From: Gordionus sp. m RMFG-2023
Taxonomy: Eukaryota > Nematomorpha > Gordioida > Chordodea > Parachordodidae
Direction of reading: 5' to 3'
Length of the DNA: 64,000 nt
Assembly (NCBI RefSeq): GCF_954871325.1
Contig: NC_088775.1
Span: 39,471,561 to 39,535,560 of the forward strand
Position numbers and translations under genes: made by a program. The notes beneath the pieces are model-generated. The model was given only the letters and a program-made list of their open reading frames with translations. It searched no databases and had not been told where the DNA came from. Shown piece after piece: positions 1 to 10,890 of the stretch (positions are counted from its first letter, which is position 1; each line of letters starts with the position of its first letter).

Positions 1-699
1 CTCTAAAAACCGGTTTGAACACTTTTGTATTCAAACCTACATTCGAATTATGTATAGGGAAATTATTTTTTCATTAATTTAAAAAACGCATATATAAAAC
101 CTTCATTTTTATTAATTGCACATTATAAAATAACTAGTTGATAACCCGTCAAAAATGACGGGGATGAGAATTTTATTCGTTTTTTTACGATAATTCTTTT
201 TACCCCTCCCCCTCCTCCTTCAGGCCAATTCCAACCCATTAAGACTAAGAGAGAGGAATTGTCTTTTTTATTCAATGATTGATGAATAATATATTTTACC
301 TTTATTTGATGATGGATGAATCAGACATTTTCCTTTTTATGAGATGTGATTTCGAAATTTATTATTTAAATTACAAAAATGAAACAATATCTCTTATTAG
401 CACCCTAAATACTAACAATATTTACCAGAGCTCCTGTTAGTCAGAATTACTGTTCACTCCCCACCGCGTGAAGGTAGGAGATGGATTTTAGGGGAGCAAA
501 GAAATGAAAAAAAGAATGAAAATAAGAAGGAAGAAATAGAAAAAAAGAGACAAAGATATGAATTATAAGAAAATATAATAAATATTTATACTTCAAGAGT
601 TGATGATTATCGGGTTACAACACATATGCATTTGTAGCCATATAAAAAATATAATATAATAAATTTTATAATATAGAAAATTTTACCTAAAAAAGGAGA

Positions 700-1835
700 T
701 TTCAATCTCTTTTCTTTGCTCAAGGTGGTTTCGTTTTTGAAGATGATGTTGTGATTTCCTTGCTCGTTTGTCGTAAATAACCTGAAATAAAACGTGTAAA
801 TTGAAATTATAAAATAGAATTTACTGTTGTTGGTAGTGATGGTGAAGAAGTTCTCTTTTCTTTGCTCAAGGTGGTTTCGTTTTTGAAGATGATGTTGTGA
901 TTTCCTTGCTCGTAGTTTGCCGTAAATAACCTGAAATAAAACGTGTAAATTGAAATAGAATATACTGTTGTTGGTGAGGAAGATGGTTTAGCGATGGTGA
1001 AGAAGTTCTCTTTTCTTTGCTCAAGTTGGTTTCGTTTTTGAAGATGATGTTGTAATTTCCTTGCTCGTAGTTTGCCATAAATAACCTGAAAAAAAACGTG
1101 TAAATTGAAATTATAAAATAGAATTTACTGTTGTTGGTAGTGATGGTGAAGAAGTTCTCTTTTCTTTGCTCAAGGTGGTTTCGTTTTTGAAGATGATGTT
1201 GTGATTTCCTTGTTCGTAGTTTGCCGTAAATAACCTGAAATAAAACGTGTAAATTGAAATTATAAAATAGAATATACTGTTGTTGGTGAGGAAGATGGTT
1301 TAGCGATGGTGAAGAAGTTCTCTTTTCTTTGCTCAAGGTGGTTTCGTTTTTGAAGATGATGTTGTGATTTCCTTGCTCGTAGTTTGCCGTAAATAACCTG
1401 AAATAAAACGTGTAAATTGAAATTAAATAGAATATACTGTTGTTGGTGAGGAAGATGGTTTAGCGATGGTGAAGAAGTTCTCTTTTCTTTGCTCAAGTTG
1501 GTTTCGTTTTTGAAGATGATGTTGTAATTTCCTTGCTCGTAGTTTGCCGTAAATAACCTGAAAAAAAACGTGTAAATTGAAATTATAAAATAGAATTTAC
1601 TGTTGTTGGTAGCGATGGTGAAGAAGTTCTCTTTTCTTTGCTCAAGGTGGTTTCGTTTTTGAAGATGATGTTGTGATTTCCTTGTTCGTAGTTTGCCGTA
1701 AATAACCTGAAATAAAACGTGTAAATTGAAATTATAAAATAGAATATACTGTTGTTGGTGAGGAAGATGGTTTAGCGATGGTGAAGAAGTTCTCTTTTCT
1801 TTGCTCAGGTGGTTTCGTTTTTGAAGATGATGTTA
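700..1835. repeat. Minisatellite, units of about 147-163 bp
   Basis: About 7.5 tandem units, each starting near TTCTCTTTTCTTTGCTCAAG (706, 852, 1009, 1156, 1318, 1478, 1628, 1791). Long and short units differ by presence of a GAGGAAGATGGTTTAGC block. Open frames on the minus strand (866-1496) merely repeat with the unit and are not taken as genes. The array lies inside the Helitron. Confidence 0.9.
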
Positions 1836-2230
1836 TAAATTAAAATTTTTAACTTCGTTTGTTTTTATTGATTTGGGTAGATTAAGATTCTGTTGAATGA
1901 ATGGTACATTTTGGTAATATGATTCGTGGAATTTAATTTAAAAAAATTAATTTATTAAGATAAATTAAAATTTTTAACTTGGTTTATTTTGATTGATTTT
2001 GGTAGATTAAGATTATGCTGAATGGTACATTTCGGTAATATATATCGTGGAATCTAATTTTAAAAAATTTATTTGATAACATAAATTAAATTTTTTAACT
2101 TCTGTTTTTATTGATTTGGGTAGATTAAGAGTCCGTTGAATGGCACATTTCGGCAATATGATTGGAATCTAATTTAAATAAATTTATTTATTGTCATAAA
2201 TTAAAATTTTTAACTTGATTTGTTTTTATT
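1832..2230. repeat. Second tandem repeat, period about 120 bp
   Basis: Three to four diverged units, each starting with ATAAATTAAAATTTTTAACTT (about 1835, 1958, 2078, 2194) and carrying GGTAGATTAAGA and a GAATGGTACATTTCGG core. It follows the first minisatellite directly, inside the Helitron. Confidence 0.8.
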
Positions 2231-2267
2231 GATATATGATCACTGAAAAAATTATACTTAGATATTG

Positions 2268-2930
2268 CACCAAAGGTATCTTATGTAGGAATCTAAAAAA
2301 AATAATAAAATAGATTTTAATGGCCCACAGTAATGTTCAACTTGTTCTTGATTTTCAGTATCTTCAAGATGATTGGATGTTGAAGCAAATTGTTTATTTC
2401 CAGTATCTTCAAGATGGTTGGATGTTGTAGGAATAAGACTTTGCTCGTTCCTTTTCTTGATACGACAAAGTGCCTGTTCTTTCTAGCTTTCTCCTTATGT
2501 TGATTTATTATTAAAATTTAAAAATATAAGAATTACTCAATTTTATAAAAATAAGTTTAGTTTAAAATATTTATTATTGTGGACATAAAATAAAATTACT
2601 AAATATATACTTCATAAACATATTTATAAAAAATAATGAAAAATATTAGAATAGCCCCTCACCTAATAAATATATATTTCGGAATCACATCTTATAAGGT
2701 AGGAAAAATCTGATCAGCTAACATACAATACAAATTTAAAAAAATATAAAATTTACTCTTGTTGAAGCAATAATGCCTTCTTTAGATTTTGGTAGTATGA
2801 AACGTTCCATTGTTTGGTTTTGTTGAATGGTATCTTGTGTAGGAATCTAGAAAAAAAATAATAAAATAGATTTTAATGGCCCACAGTAATGTTCAACTTG
2901 TTCTTGATTTTCAGTATCTTCAAGATTAAG
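2268..2930. repeat. Dispersed duplication inside Helitron
   Basis: A block of about 105 bp (GTATCTTATGTAGGAATCTA through GATTTTCAGTATCTTCAAGA) occurs at 2268-2378 and again at 2829-2930. Between them 2570-2720 resembles the interior of the Helitron copy at 20836-21513 and, inverted, the segment at 310-370. No gene is seen in 2230-3180. Confidence 0.65.
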
Positions 2931-3189
2931 ATGTGTAAATTGAAAGTATATGGTTTTGCTCGATGTGGTGTCTGTTAAAAAATATAATTATTTACTGATG
3001 ATTGAAGGTTTTGCTCGATGTTGTGTCTGTTAAAAAAAATATCAATTATTGTAATTATTATATTATTATATGTTTTGTAATTGTTTTTTGTATTGAAATT
3101 ATTTTTTTGAAAATGGCGGTTCGATTTGGTTTATGAATGCTTGTTTGATATGTTTAAGCTATGATGATTTTTATTGAATATATATATAT

Positions 3190-3319
3190 TATAGATTTGA
3201 ATTCCTTAGCTCTTGTAGGATTATCTGCAAACATTTTTTTCATACTAATGTTCCTTCCTGCCTATTGCCTCAAAATACTTCTGAAATGCTTTCCATGATT
3301 TATAGGAGATTAAATCCAT
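3190..3319 (-). pseudogene. Glucose-6-phosphate isomerase fragment captured by Helitron
   Basis: Read on the minus strand, the first frame gives MDLISYKSWKAFQKYFEAIG and then, after one extra base, a second frame gives MKKMFADNPTRAKEFKS. Together these match the start of animal glucose-6-phosphate isomerase, where a segment like W..L..YF...G leads into a conserved MF..DP.RF..F motif (glycolysis, cytosol). Only this N-terminal piece is present and it is frameshifted, so it is a pseudogene. It sits inside the Helitron in the same orientation, which fits gene-fragment capture. I rely on remembered motifs; a protein search would settle it. Confidence 0.55.
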
Positions 3320-4210
3320 TTTGCTAATATGATCTAAATTGGCTTAAAATTGCTATGATAGATAGATAGATAAATTATAGATATATAGAAAGAACAATAT
3401 ATTTGACATCAATTAAGACAAAATATTTACATTTCAACTTAGAAATATAATTCTATTTAAAATAAAAGATAATATTATAGATGGCGCTAATTTAACATAA
3501 CTTAAATACTTCCGAATATGTTAATATTAATTAAATATTATTAAGAATCACTCCCTATTTAAGTAGAACAAACGTCCAATAATTAATAAAGAAGTTGAAT
3601 ATTACATAATATATTAACAAAATTATAATTGACTATTATCAGGTAAAATAATTGACTATATAATGTCACAGTTGTGACTGTGACTGCTATAATCATTTTG
3701 ATTATACAAATAATATTTAAAAGAAAACTATTGGCTAAATTTGATTGACATTTTTTGAGGATTATATATATAGATATTTAATTTATAAATATAAAATATA
3801 TATCAAATTAATTTTAATATGAACATTTTCCTTTTTTTACTTAAATTTTTTTTATTAAGCCGCACAATTAATATATTTTCAAAACTCGGCTCACTCAAAT
3901 TACATCTATAATGAGATAGCAATTTAATTGTTGAAAAATCTTTCCACACTAACTTGAGTAGCCGGCACTGCCAATATGATATCAGATTTGATATGTCATT
4001 TATAATAATATTTTGGATTTAATTTTTCTCTAAGCATTATAATTTATAAACTTAAAATATTAAAAAATGTTGTAAAATGACATTATACTAAAGTTTATAA
4101 AAATTATGACCGACACTTATCAATCAAATGTGATTGATGATAATCTTTAAAATAATTCGAATATAATTGAAATCTAATAATAACTTACATATTATTTTAT
4201 AAGCCTAAAA

Positions 4211-4349
4211 TCATGAGACTCGAACCGGTTCAGAGACAATTTAGCGGTTCGGTTCAGGTTCGATTTTTTTTAGCGGTTTAGGTTCGATTCAGGTTTTATA
4301 AAAAAATACCGGTTTTTAACGGTTCGGTTTAGGTTCGGTTTGGATCCCT
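4211..4349. mobile_element. hAT-type element end, right side only
   Basis: GGTTCGGTT-type repeats run to GGATCCCTG, resembling the CAGGGACCC / GGGTCCCTG ends of the complete element at 58582-59173, which also has GGTTCGG-like internal repeats. No left end or target duplication was found, so it is a truncated copy. The flanking stretches 3775-4210 and 4350-4543 are plain AT-rich DNA in which I see nothing. Confidence 0.45.
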
Positions 4350-4543
4350 GCTCTTTTCATAGAGATAATGATGTTGTAATATCTATAGTAATGCTTAACA
4401 ATAAATACATAATGATGTATTATATATATTATAAAGTAATATATGAAATACTTTGTATTTATTATTAACGAAATATGTTTAATCGGGGATTCCCAACAGA
4501 TGAAAATAATTATTTTTGTATATATCTATTGCTAGTTTCCCAG

Positions 4544-6443
4544 CAAAGAAAATGTAATCAGTCAATTGAAAGTCAAAGCACGGGCTGTAGCCTATGAGAA
4601 ACCAAAATCTTTTATCCACTGGGTATCTGATCCCATGTTGTGCGAAATACGATTATACGAAAAATTGTAAATTATATAAATATAACATTAAGTATCGAAA
4701 TTGTACAAATATTATTTACCTTAAGAACATACTAATTTCACTGCACCTATAGTATTTAATATTAAAAAGCTTATGAATGTATAATGGAAATTGACTAATT
4801 AAGTGTTCTACTGACATTTTTCGGAGTTTTTAATCCCACTTTTAAAAATGGTATATTAAAAATTCCACCGATTTGAAATTTTTGCCTATTAATACTACCG
4901 GGTGTCGAACCGGTACGTGACACCGATAATTATATAAAAATTACTTAGAAACATAAAATTAACAACATATTTTATCTAAATTTATGTAATAATTGTGATG
5001 AGATAAAATAAAAATTTGACTTTCTTATTTTCTTTTGGATTGTAATGCGCCATTCAAACGGATAATTTATAAATTCGATCCAATTATCTAAGTTTTATCT
5101 CATCCGATGAATAATCTACCATGCTTCCTTATACTTACTCTTTCCTTCTTATTCTTAGTTTCTATACTAATTACTTTTTTAGACATTCTCTATTTTAATC
5201 TCTTATCCCTTTTCCTATATTTTTCGCCTATATTTAGTTATACTATTTACTTTTTAAATCCCTTTTCCTAAATTCTATATCTATATTTTTCGATTTTATT
5301 AATTGCATCTATATATTATATCATTTATCATTTAAATAAAGAAACAAATGAACAGTCAAAAAAAATATAATTTTTATTTCTTATAAGAAAACGAAAAAGG
5401 TTATAAGTTTATTTATATTTTAAAAACAAAGGAGCACAAGAGTGGTACCTTTTTAATCATTTTATAAATTTAAATGGTCTAAAGAACCGACAATTTTAAC
5501 GACAAATTATAAAAATGTTTAGTACTATTTTGCAAGGAAAAATATTTTTTTAGTGCAAAATTTTATCCATAAATTATTGAACTAACTTTTAAATGGTTGA
5601 ATAGTTTAGAGTTGTCAAAAAGAATAAAATGTATAGGTCGAAACTATCAGGCCGATACATTTTGGATATCAGTGCATATTTGATTTCATTCTTAATAAAG
5701 GATGAGGAATGCGTAAAATACCTAATATCTTGTTAAAACGCTTCTTATCTTATATCAATGCAATCGAGAGTCCTGTGTATTATTTATTTTAACATTTGAT
5801 ATTTTTTAATATTTTCATTATAAAGATTTATACACAAGAACCCTGATAATTTGACTCAAGTTCCTGACGGCTTTTTATCCGATATCAATCCAGTTGATTT
5901 TTTTTTTAATATTTATTTTAACATTTTATTAAATTATATTTATTAAATGTTAAACAAAGTATGTCTCGGACTTCCTGAATACATTTAAATTCCAGTTTGA
6001 TATTCCTATCATTAAATTGATATTTAATTTTGAACGATTGCTATTTATATTAGATTGTTTTTTTTATATTTATTATTTGAAACCAAGAATTCTGTCAAAA
6101 CGATGCCCCATGCTTTGGCAGACAAATCCGTCAAGGGTTCCTCCAATTTCGATAAATTTCAATTCGAACGAGTGGGTTACTTCAGCGTAGACCCTGATTC
6201 CAAACTTGAAAAAGTATTTAGTTTGGAAAATTTATACTTTTAAAGATTTGTAAGGGAATCCCAAAATTATGAATTTTAAAAATATATATATTTTGGCAAG
6301 ATTCATTTTTGTTCACAAGTAATTTCCTTTAATTAAATTTTATATGTTTTTGTTAATATAATATCTTTTTAATAAAATTATGTTTCATTTATTAGATGGT
6401 TTTCAATAGATGCGTTTCATTAAAGGAAGATTCAAAGAAATAA
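4544..6443 (+). CDS. QARS1: Glutaminyl-tRNA synthetase, last four exons (5'-partial)
   Basis: Charges tRNA-Gln with glutamine in the cytosol. Exons inferred from splice sites and continuous phase: 4544-4666, 5826-5892, 6088-6213 and 6396-6443 (stop TAA 6441-6443). They encode the C-terminal anticodon-binding beta-barrel: [20 protein letters not shown], then [20 protein letters not shown], then [18 protein letters not shown], then [11 protein letters not shown]. All four follow the animal enzyme in order with few gaps. Borders are cccag|C...TT|gtaaat, ataaag|A...CCA|gttgat, ccaag|AAT...AAA|gtattt and tattag|ATG. Reading straight through the third exon gives a false stop at 6241 that lies in the intron. 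The catalytic domain is off the left side or beyond the Helitron at 134-3774. Introns are 1159, 195 and 182 nt. The first contains only AT-rich DNA plus a short palindromic ACCGGGTGTCG motif near 4900. Confidence 0.92.
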
Positions 6444-7121
6444 TTAGGCTGTTAAAATATTTGCTTAATTTTATTAAAAATTGATAGTTGTTTATTTGAT
6501 ATTAAATGTGTTAATTTTTTGGTTAAAAAATAATTATTGTATTTTTTTGAGTTTCATTTTCAATAATTGCTAGAATTTATTTAAATATCTTACCTTATGC
6601 CTAAATATATCCTTCATATATATATGTATTGGTAATATATGAAGTCAATGTGTAGAAAAAGAAAAATCATCAAAATTTTTTTGTAGAAAATTTTTAATGC
6701 ATTTTATTTTCTGATGATTATATTTGTTGGATTGGTAATTATTATTATTTCAAGAATAAATAAAGTTTTGTATATAATAATAGTGATGTATATTGTATAT
6801 AACAAGATCTACATTTTTAAATAGTATCCTTCGTAGATATAGATTTATTGTTATTTGTGTAGCAATGTATCTTTTCCCCGCTGTGTAATTCTGGGCTAAG
6901 ACTACGTTCAAACTTGATGGAACATTATTTTTTTCTAGTTAATTAACCAAATTATCGAATAGAATGAGGTATGGTATTTTTTATTGTAAAAATAAGAATT
7001 AAAAAACTTTTAATATCTATTTTTTTTATTTAAATATTTTACTGGTAAAAAATTTAAAAAATGCAAGTTAACACAGGATTGTTATATTTGATATCGTTAT
7101 TTGATGGTATTTATTATATTA
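6444..7121. other. AT-rich 3' flank, no gene seen
   Basis: Downstream of the glutaminyl-tRNA synthetase stop. It is very AT-rich with homopolymers, and no open frame with recognisable content, TIR or tandem repeat was found on either strand. Confidence 0.6.
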
Positions 7122-8530
7122 CTAGCTAATAACCCGTCAAGAATGACGGGGTGAGGGGTAATTAGTTAGTTTGTTTATAGAGATAAAATTGTTGCAATGT
7201 AACCCGTGAGTATTAAGGGTATTTGAAATATCAAAATTTAAATTTGTGATAGGAATCATATTGAGTAAAATTAAAAATAGAGATTCTTCAAAAATTTTAA
7301 ATGTAACCTAGACATTGGTCTCAAAATTTTGTTTTGCAGACACAGCTAGGCCTGATCAAAAAACCACGTCCCATGCAACTTTCCCCAAATTTTTCCATTT
7401 ATTTCTATTGTAATTTAATAATAATGTCTTAAATTTTATTTTATATTTGGAATAAAATTTAAATTTGTGATAGAAATCATATTGAATAAAATTTAAAATA
7501 GAGATGCTTGGAAATTTTTTAATTTTAAATATGGGGTAGACATTAACCTGAATTTTTATTTGCAGACATAGCCAGGCCTGATCAAAAAACCAAGTCCCAT
7601 GCAACTTTCATAAAATTTTGCCATTTATTTATATATAATAATGTCTTAAATTTAATTTTAAATTCCATTTATTTCTATTGTAATTTAATGACAATATCTT
7701 AAATTTTTTTTATATTTAGAATAAAATTTAAATTTGTGATAGAAATCATATTGGGTAAAATTTAAAATAGATATGTTCGAAAATTCTTTAATTTTAAATA
7801 TGGACCAGACATTGGCCTGAAAGTTTTTTTCTCAAACCTGGCCAACCCATAATTTTGTAATTTTTTCCAAGCCTGGAGATAGGTGAATCTCTGAAAAACA
7901 TATTGTTGGGAAAATTTTCTCAAATCCTCCAAAGACCATAATAATTTTGTTAGTTGAGAACTGAAATAAAATATATAAAAGTTATAATTCATTTAAAAAA
8001 ATCAGAATATGAAAGTTGCATGTGCCTGGTTTTTTAATCAGGCCTGGCGATTTCTGCAAAAAAAAATTTTCAGGTCAATGTCTAGTCCATATTTAAAATA
8101 AAAAAATTTTCAAGCATTTCTATTTTATAACCCAATATGATATTTATCACAAATCTAAATTTTATTCTAAATATAAAATTAAATTTTAGACATTTTTATT
8201 AAATAACAATAAAAATAAATGGCAAAATTTTATGAAAGTTGCATAGGACTTGGTTTTTTGATCAGGCCTGGCTATGTCTGCAAAAAAAAATTTTCAGGCC
8301 AATGTATAAAATCCATATTTAAAGTTCAAAAATCTTAAAGCTTTTCTATTTTAAATTTTATTCAATACGATTTCCATCACAAATTTAAATTTTGATATTT
8401 CTAATTCATTCTCACGGTATATATTGCAACAATTTTACCTCTTTTTCTCCTAAATTTTAATATTTATATAAAATTTATTAATAAAGTATATTTAGTACCA
8501 TACACAAACTAAAATATTACCCTTCAACAC
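7122..8530. mobile_element. Helitron 3' end with palindromic repeat block
   Basis: At 7122 the minus strand shows hairpin CCCGTCATTCTTGACGGG, 11 bases and CTAG, the same 3' end as at 134. The right border is not clear. Inside, a unit of about 200 bp (AAATTTGTGATAGAAATCAT ... GCCAGGCCTGATCAAAAAACC) occurs about three times direct (7240-7990) and about twice inverted (8010-8420). The outer sequence AAAATTGTTGCAAT is found at both ends (7186 and inverted near 8430), so the block is a large palindrome. Open frames here follow the repeat and are not called. Confidence 0.6.
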
Positions 8531-8633
8531 CTTCAGGTATTTATAGCAATAAATGGAAAAATTTTAAAAATATCAGCTATTAATTAATATATATATAATT
8601 AATATTTTAGTTTAAATTATGTTCAAGTTGGTG

Positions 8634-8695
8634 CATGCTTAAAACATACGCCTTTGAAACGGGAGGTTTGTGGTTCGAGTCTCGTAGAGAGCAAA
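8634..8695 (+). other. tRNA-like fragment or SINE remnant
   Basis: Contains TGGTTCGAGTCTCG, a good match to the internal B box of RNA polymerase III promoters (the T-arm of tRNA), preceded by a CCTTTGAAACGG stretch resembling an anticodon arm. The 5' acceptor strand does not pair with the 3' side, so a working tRNA is unlikely. A tRNA-derived SINE head or tRNA relic is the best reading. Confidence 0.3.
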
Positions 8696-9052
8696 AAATA
8701 ACATTACACTATATAGTCTCCTTAAATTTAAAATACATTAGGAAGATACGAAAACGATCATGTTTTGATTATGGAGATTAAATAACGTTCTAAGTTTTAT
8801 TATTGTACATACACCTCATAATTTGAATAGATTTTTTGTCATATTTCTTAACCCTTAATAGATATTTAATAAGAATTTTTAAACATATTTATATGTTAAT
8901 GATTTCAATCATGAAAATTCTTATTTCTGGGTTAATGGCGGGATTTAAATTAATTATCATTTTTCTATGGTTCATCTACATAGAAATTTTAATTTAACAT
9001 GTTTTATAATATATATTATGTTTATCACTTTGTTTAAGAAATTTACATATTA

Positions 9053-10576
9053 CAGTGGCGTATCCAGGATTTTCTTATAGGGGGGAAAAAAATTTTGGGG
9101 GCTTCGCCCCCAAACCCCCTTTACCTGGCCTTCGGCCAGCTTTCCCCCGGCCTACGGCCGGGTCTTATTTAGCTATTCTATTAAATTATTCATAATTTAA
9201 TTATATTTCTATTTTTAACTATTATTTACTAATTCGTGATTATGGATAGGATATTACATGCCTCTTTTTTATTATTTCAAGATAGGTATATTATATTTAA
9301 TAAAGTGTTTTTAAATGTAAAGTTGAAATAAAGTGTAATGTCATTTTTTTTATAAAATTTGCTTTAAAAACTAGCCTCAGCTTAAATTCTCATACAATAT
9401 AAGTAGAATATAATTTTTTTATTGAAAATACTAGTAGTAGTTTAAAATATTGACTAGAAAATAATTAAATTAACAAGTTTTTTTTAACTTCTTATCAAAT
9501 ACAAGATTTTTAATTATTTCGTTTGTCGTTGGAACCAAATCTCTGTGTATATTTAACAGAGCTAACCCATTTAGCCGAGATTCAGTACTTCGTAAATATG
9601 TTTTCAACCCTCTCAAGTTGGAAAAAGTCCTTTCATTCGTACATGTTGTAATAGGCATACATGCAAGAATATAAAACAACTTCGAAATATTAGGAAATTG
9701 AGCCAAGGTTTCTTTACACCGATTGAGCGCATCAATAGCATGCTCAGGTAAAATAGCTAAACGTATAAATATTTATACCACAATTCGAATTCACTGATTA
9801 AATTTATTTCAGTATCAATCTCATAGGAATAAAATTTTTCTAAATATTTAATTTTACCAATAGTGGCATTAGAAAATGAAGAAGGATCTTTGGGTAATAA
9901 AACTTGAAGATTGCTAAAGACTTGTTTTTTATCTAAAACCCGTACTTTTATTTGCGATAAAAAAGTATCTAAGAATGGGATGAAAATGGATATTTTATAA
10001 TCTTCTTCAGTTGAGCCTATATTTATTTTCATCTCAATAATGGCCTAGGTGCTAGACGAGGTTTAATTAGTATTATATCATAAAATTTAGCCTTCGATTC
10101 AACGTCTACATTCATTCTTATTGTATCTACCTGTTCATGTATATTTTCCGCCAAATCAATAACCTGAACCAAATCTAAATTGGTTTTTGTAAATTTCTAC
10201 AAAGTAGTGAGCTATAGGAAAATAATTTATTGATGCAACTAGCAGCAATGAAAAACTCTGATTGATCAATTGAATTCAATAATGATATCGCTGCTAACGA
10301 CACATTATTTTTTTTCATGCTCAACCTTATTTATAAATTATCGTTTGATTTCAATCTCTTTGACTAAATATTTTTCCATTTTATTAATATTTTTGAATAA
10401 TATGTTGGAAAATTGATATTCAAATATTTGAAAAATTTTGACTGGGGGGGGGGGGGGGGGGGTCTGGGGGGTAGGGGTAAAATTTTTATTAGCTTAAAAT
10501 GATATTTATGAAAATAGTCAAATTTGCGATGGGCGGGGGAAATTTCCCCCTTTCCCCCCCATTGGTTACACGCCTG
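9053..10576 (-). mobile_element. hAT transposon, CAGTGGCG family, 1.5 kb
   Basis: Ends are CAGTGGCGTATCCAGG (left) and GGTTACACGCCTG (right), inverted and imperfect, flanked by an 8-bp duplication acatatta / tcatatta (7 of 8). Next to the left end is a GGGGGCTTCGCCCCC hairpin, and near the right end runs of G and C. The interior encodes decayed transposase on the minus strand. Eight-base duplication plus transposase type place it in the hAT superfamily. Confidence 0.8.
9470..10032 (-). pseudogene. hAT transposase remnant (dimerisation region)
   Basis: Two open pieces, 9757-10032 and 9470-9706. The second carries FPNISKLFYILACMPITTCT followed by NERTFSNLRGLKTYLRS and RLNGLALLNIHRD, the conserved C-terminal hAT dimerisation block as found in ZMYM/TTF-type domesticated relatives. 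The pieces are separated by a frame break, and the N-terminal zinc finger and most of the catalytic domain are missing or unreadable. The gene lies wholly within the TIR element, so it is its own transposase in decay. Confidence 0.8.
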
Positions 10577-10706
10577 TCATATTAAGTTTTGTCTATAAAT
10601 GAACAAGTATTTAAAATAAAGTCATTGTTTTACTTCAAAATTTTACTGATTAAAATTCTTTTACTTCTCAGTCTTAACACAACATATTGGCTCTGCGAAT
10701 TAAAAA

Positions 10707-10871
10707 ATGGAGATAAATACAAATGTTCAAATAGCATTACAAGAGGGAGTAGATTTAGAAACATGTTTATCTAGGCTTAAAATTTTTGTAGATCATAAAA
10801 ATTACAGAGACATAAAAACGTTTCTTATTTCTAACTTGCCTAGGTCACAAAACCTATTCAATAATGTATAA
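10707..10871 (+). CDS. Small open frame, unrecognised (54 aa)
   Basis: ATG at 10707 with an in-frame stop two codons upstream; stop TAA at 10869-10871. The protein begins MEINTNVQIALQEGVDLE and continues with a charged segment ending LFNNV. Its mixed composition (E, D, K, L, few Asn runs) is less like AT-rich noise than most frames here. It sits in the gap of about 300 bp between two hAT elements and could be a small exon of a host gene or a remnant of older coding DNA. No family recognised. Confidence 0.3.
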   Translation: MEINTNVQIALQEGVDLETCLSRLKIFVDHKNYRDIKTFLISNLPRSQNLFNNV

Positions 10872-10890
10872 TTTCTATACACCTACTAAG

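Larger units (their letters stand above)
134..3774 (-). mobile_element. Non-autonomous Helitron, 3.64 kb
   Basis: On the minus strand the element begins with TCTATATATATAATCCTC (at 3774) and ends at 134 with a hairpin CCCGTCATTTTTGACGGG, 11 bases and then CTAG. It is inserted between A and T with no target duplication. TC start, 3' hairpin and CTAG end are the Helitron signature. The same start is seen at 20836 and the same hairpin end at 7122 and 21513, so both borders are supported by other copies. No Rep/helicase gene is present. The interior holds two minisatellites, a duplicated block and a captured gene fragment. It lies upstream of the first visible glutaminyl-tRNA synthetase exon, probably in an intron of that gene. 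Confidence 0.75.

Noticed and set aside
430-590. Plus-strand frame with VHSPPREGRRW and a Glu/Lys-rich tail
   Set aside because: Purine-rich low complexity inside the Helitron, opposite to its orientation, without a start codon.
866-1496. Minus-strand open frames of 156 and 78 codons
   Set aside because: They repeat with the minisatellite unit and change with unit length; no independent coding signal.
8634-8695. Functional tRNA gene
   Set aside because: T-arm B box is good, but acceptor stem and D-arm cannot be formed.
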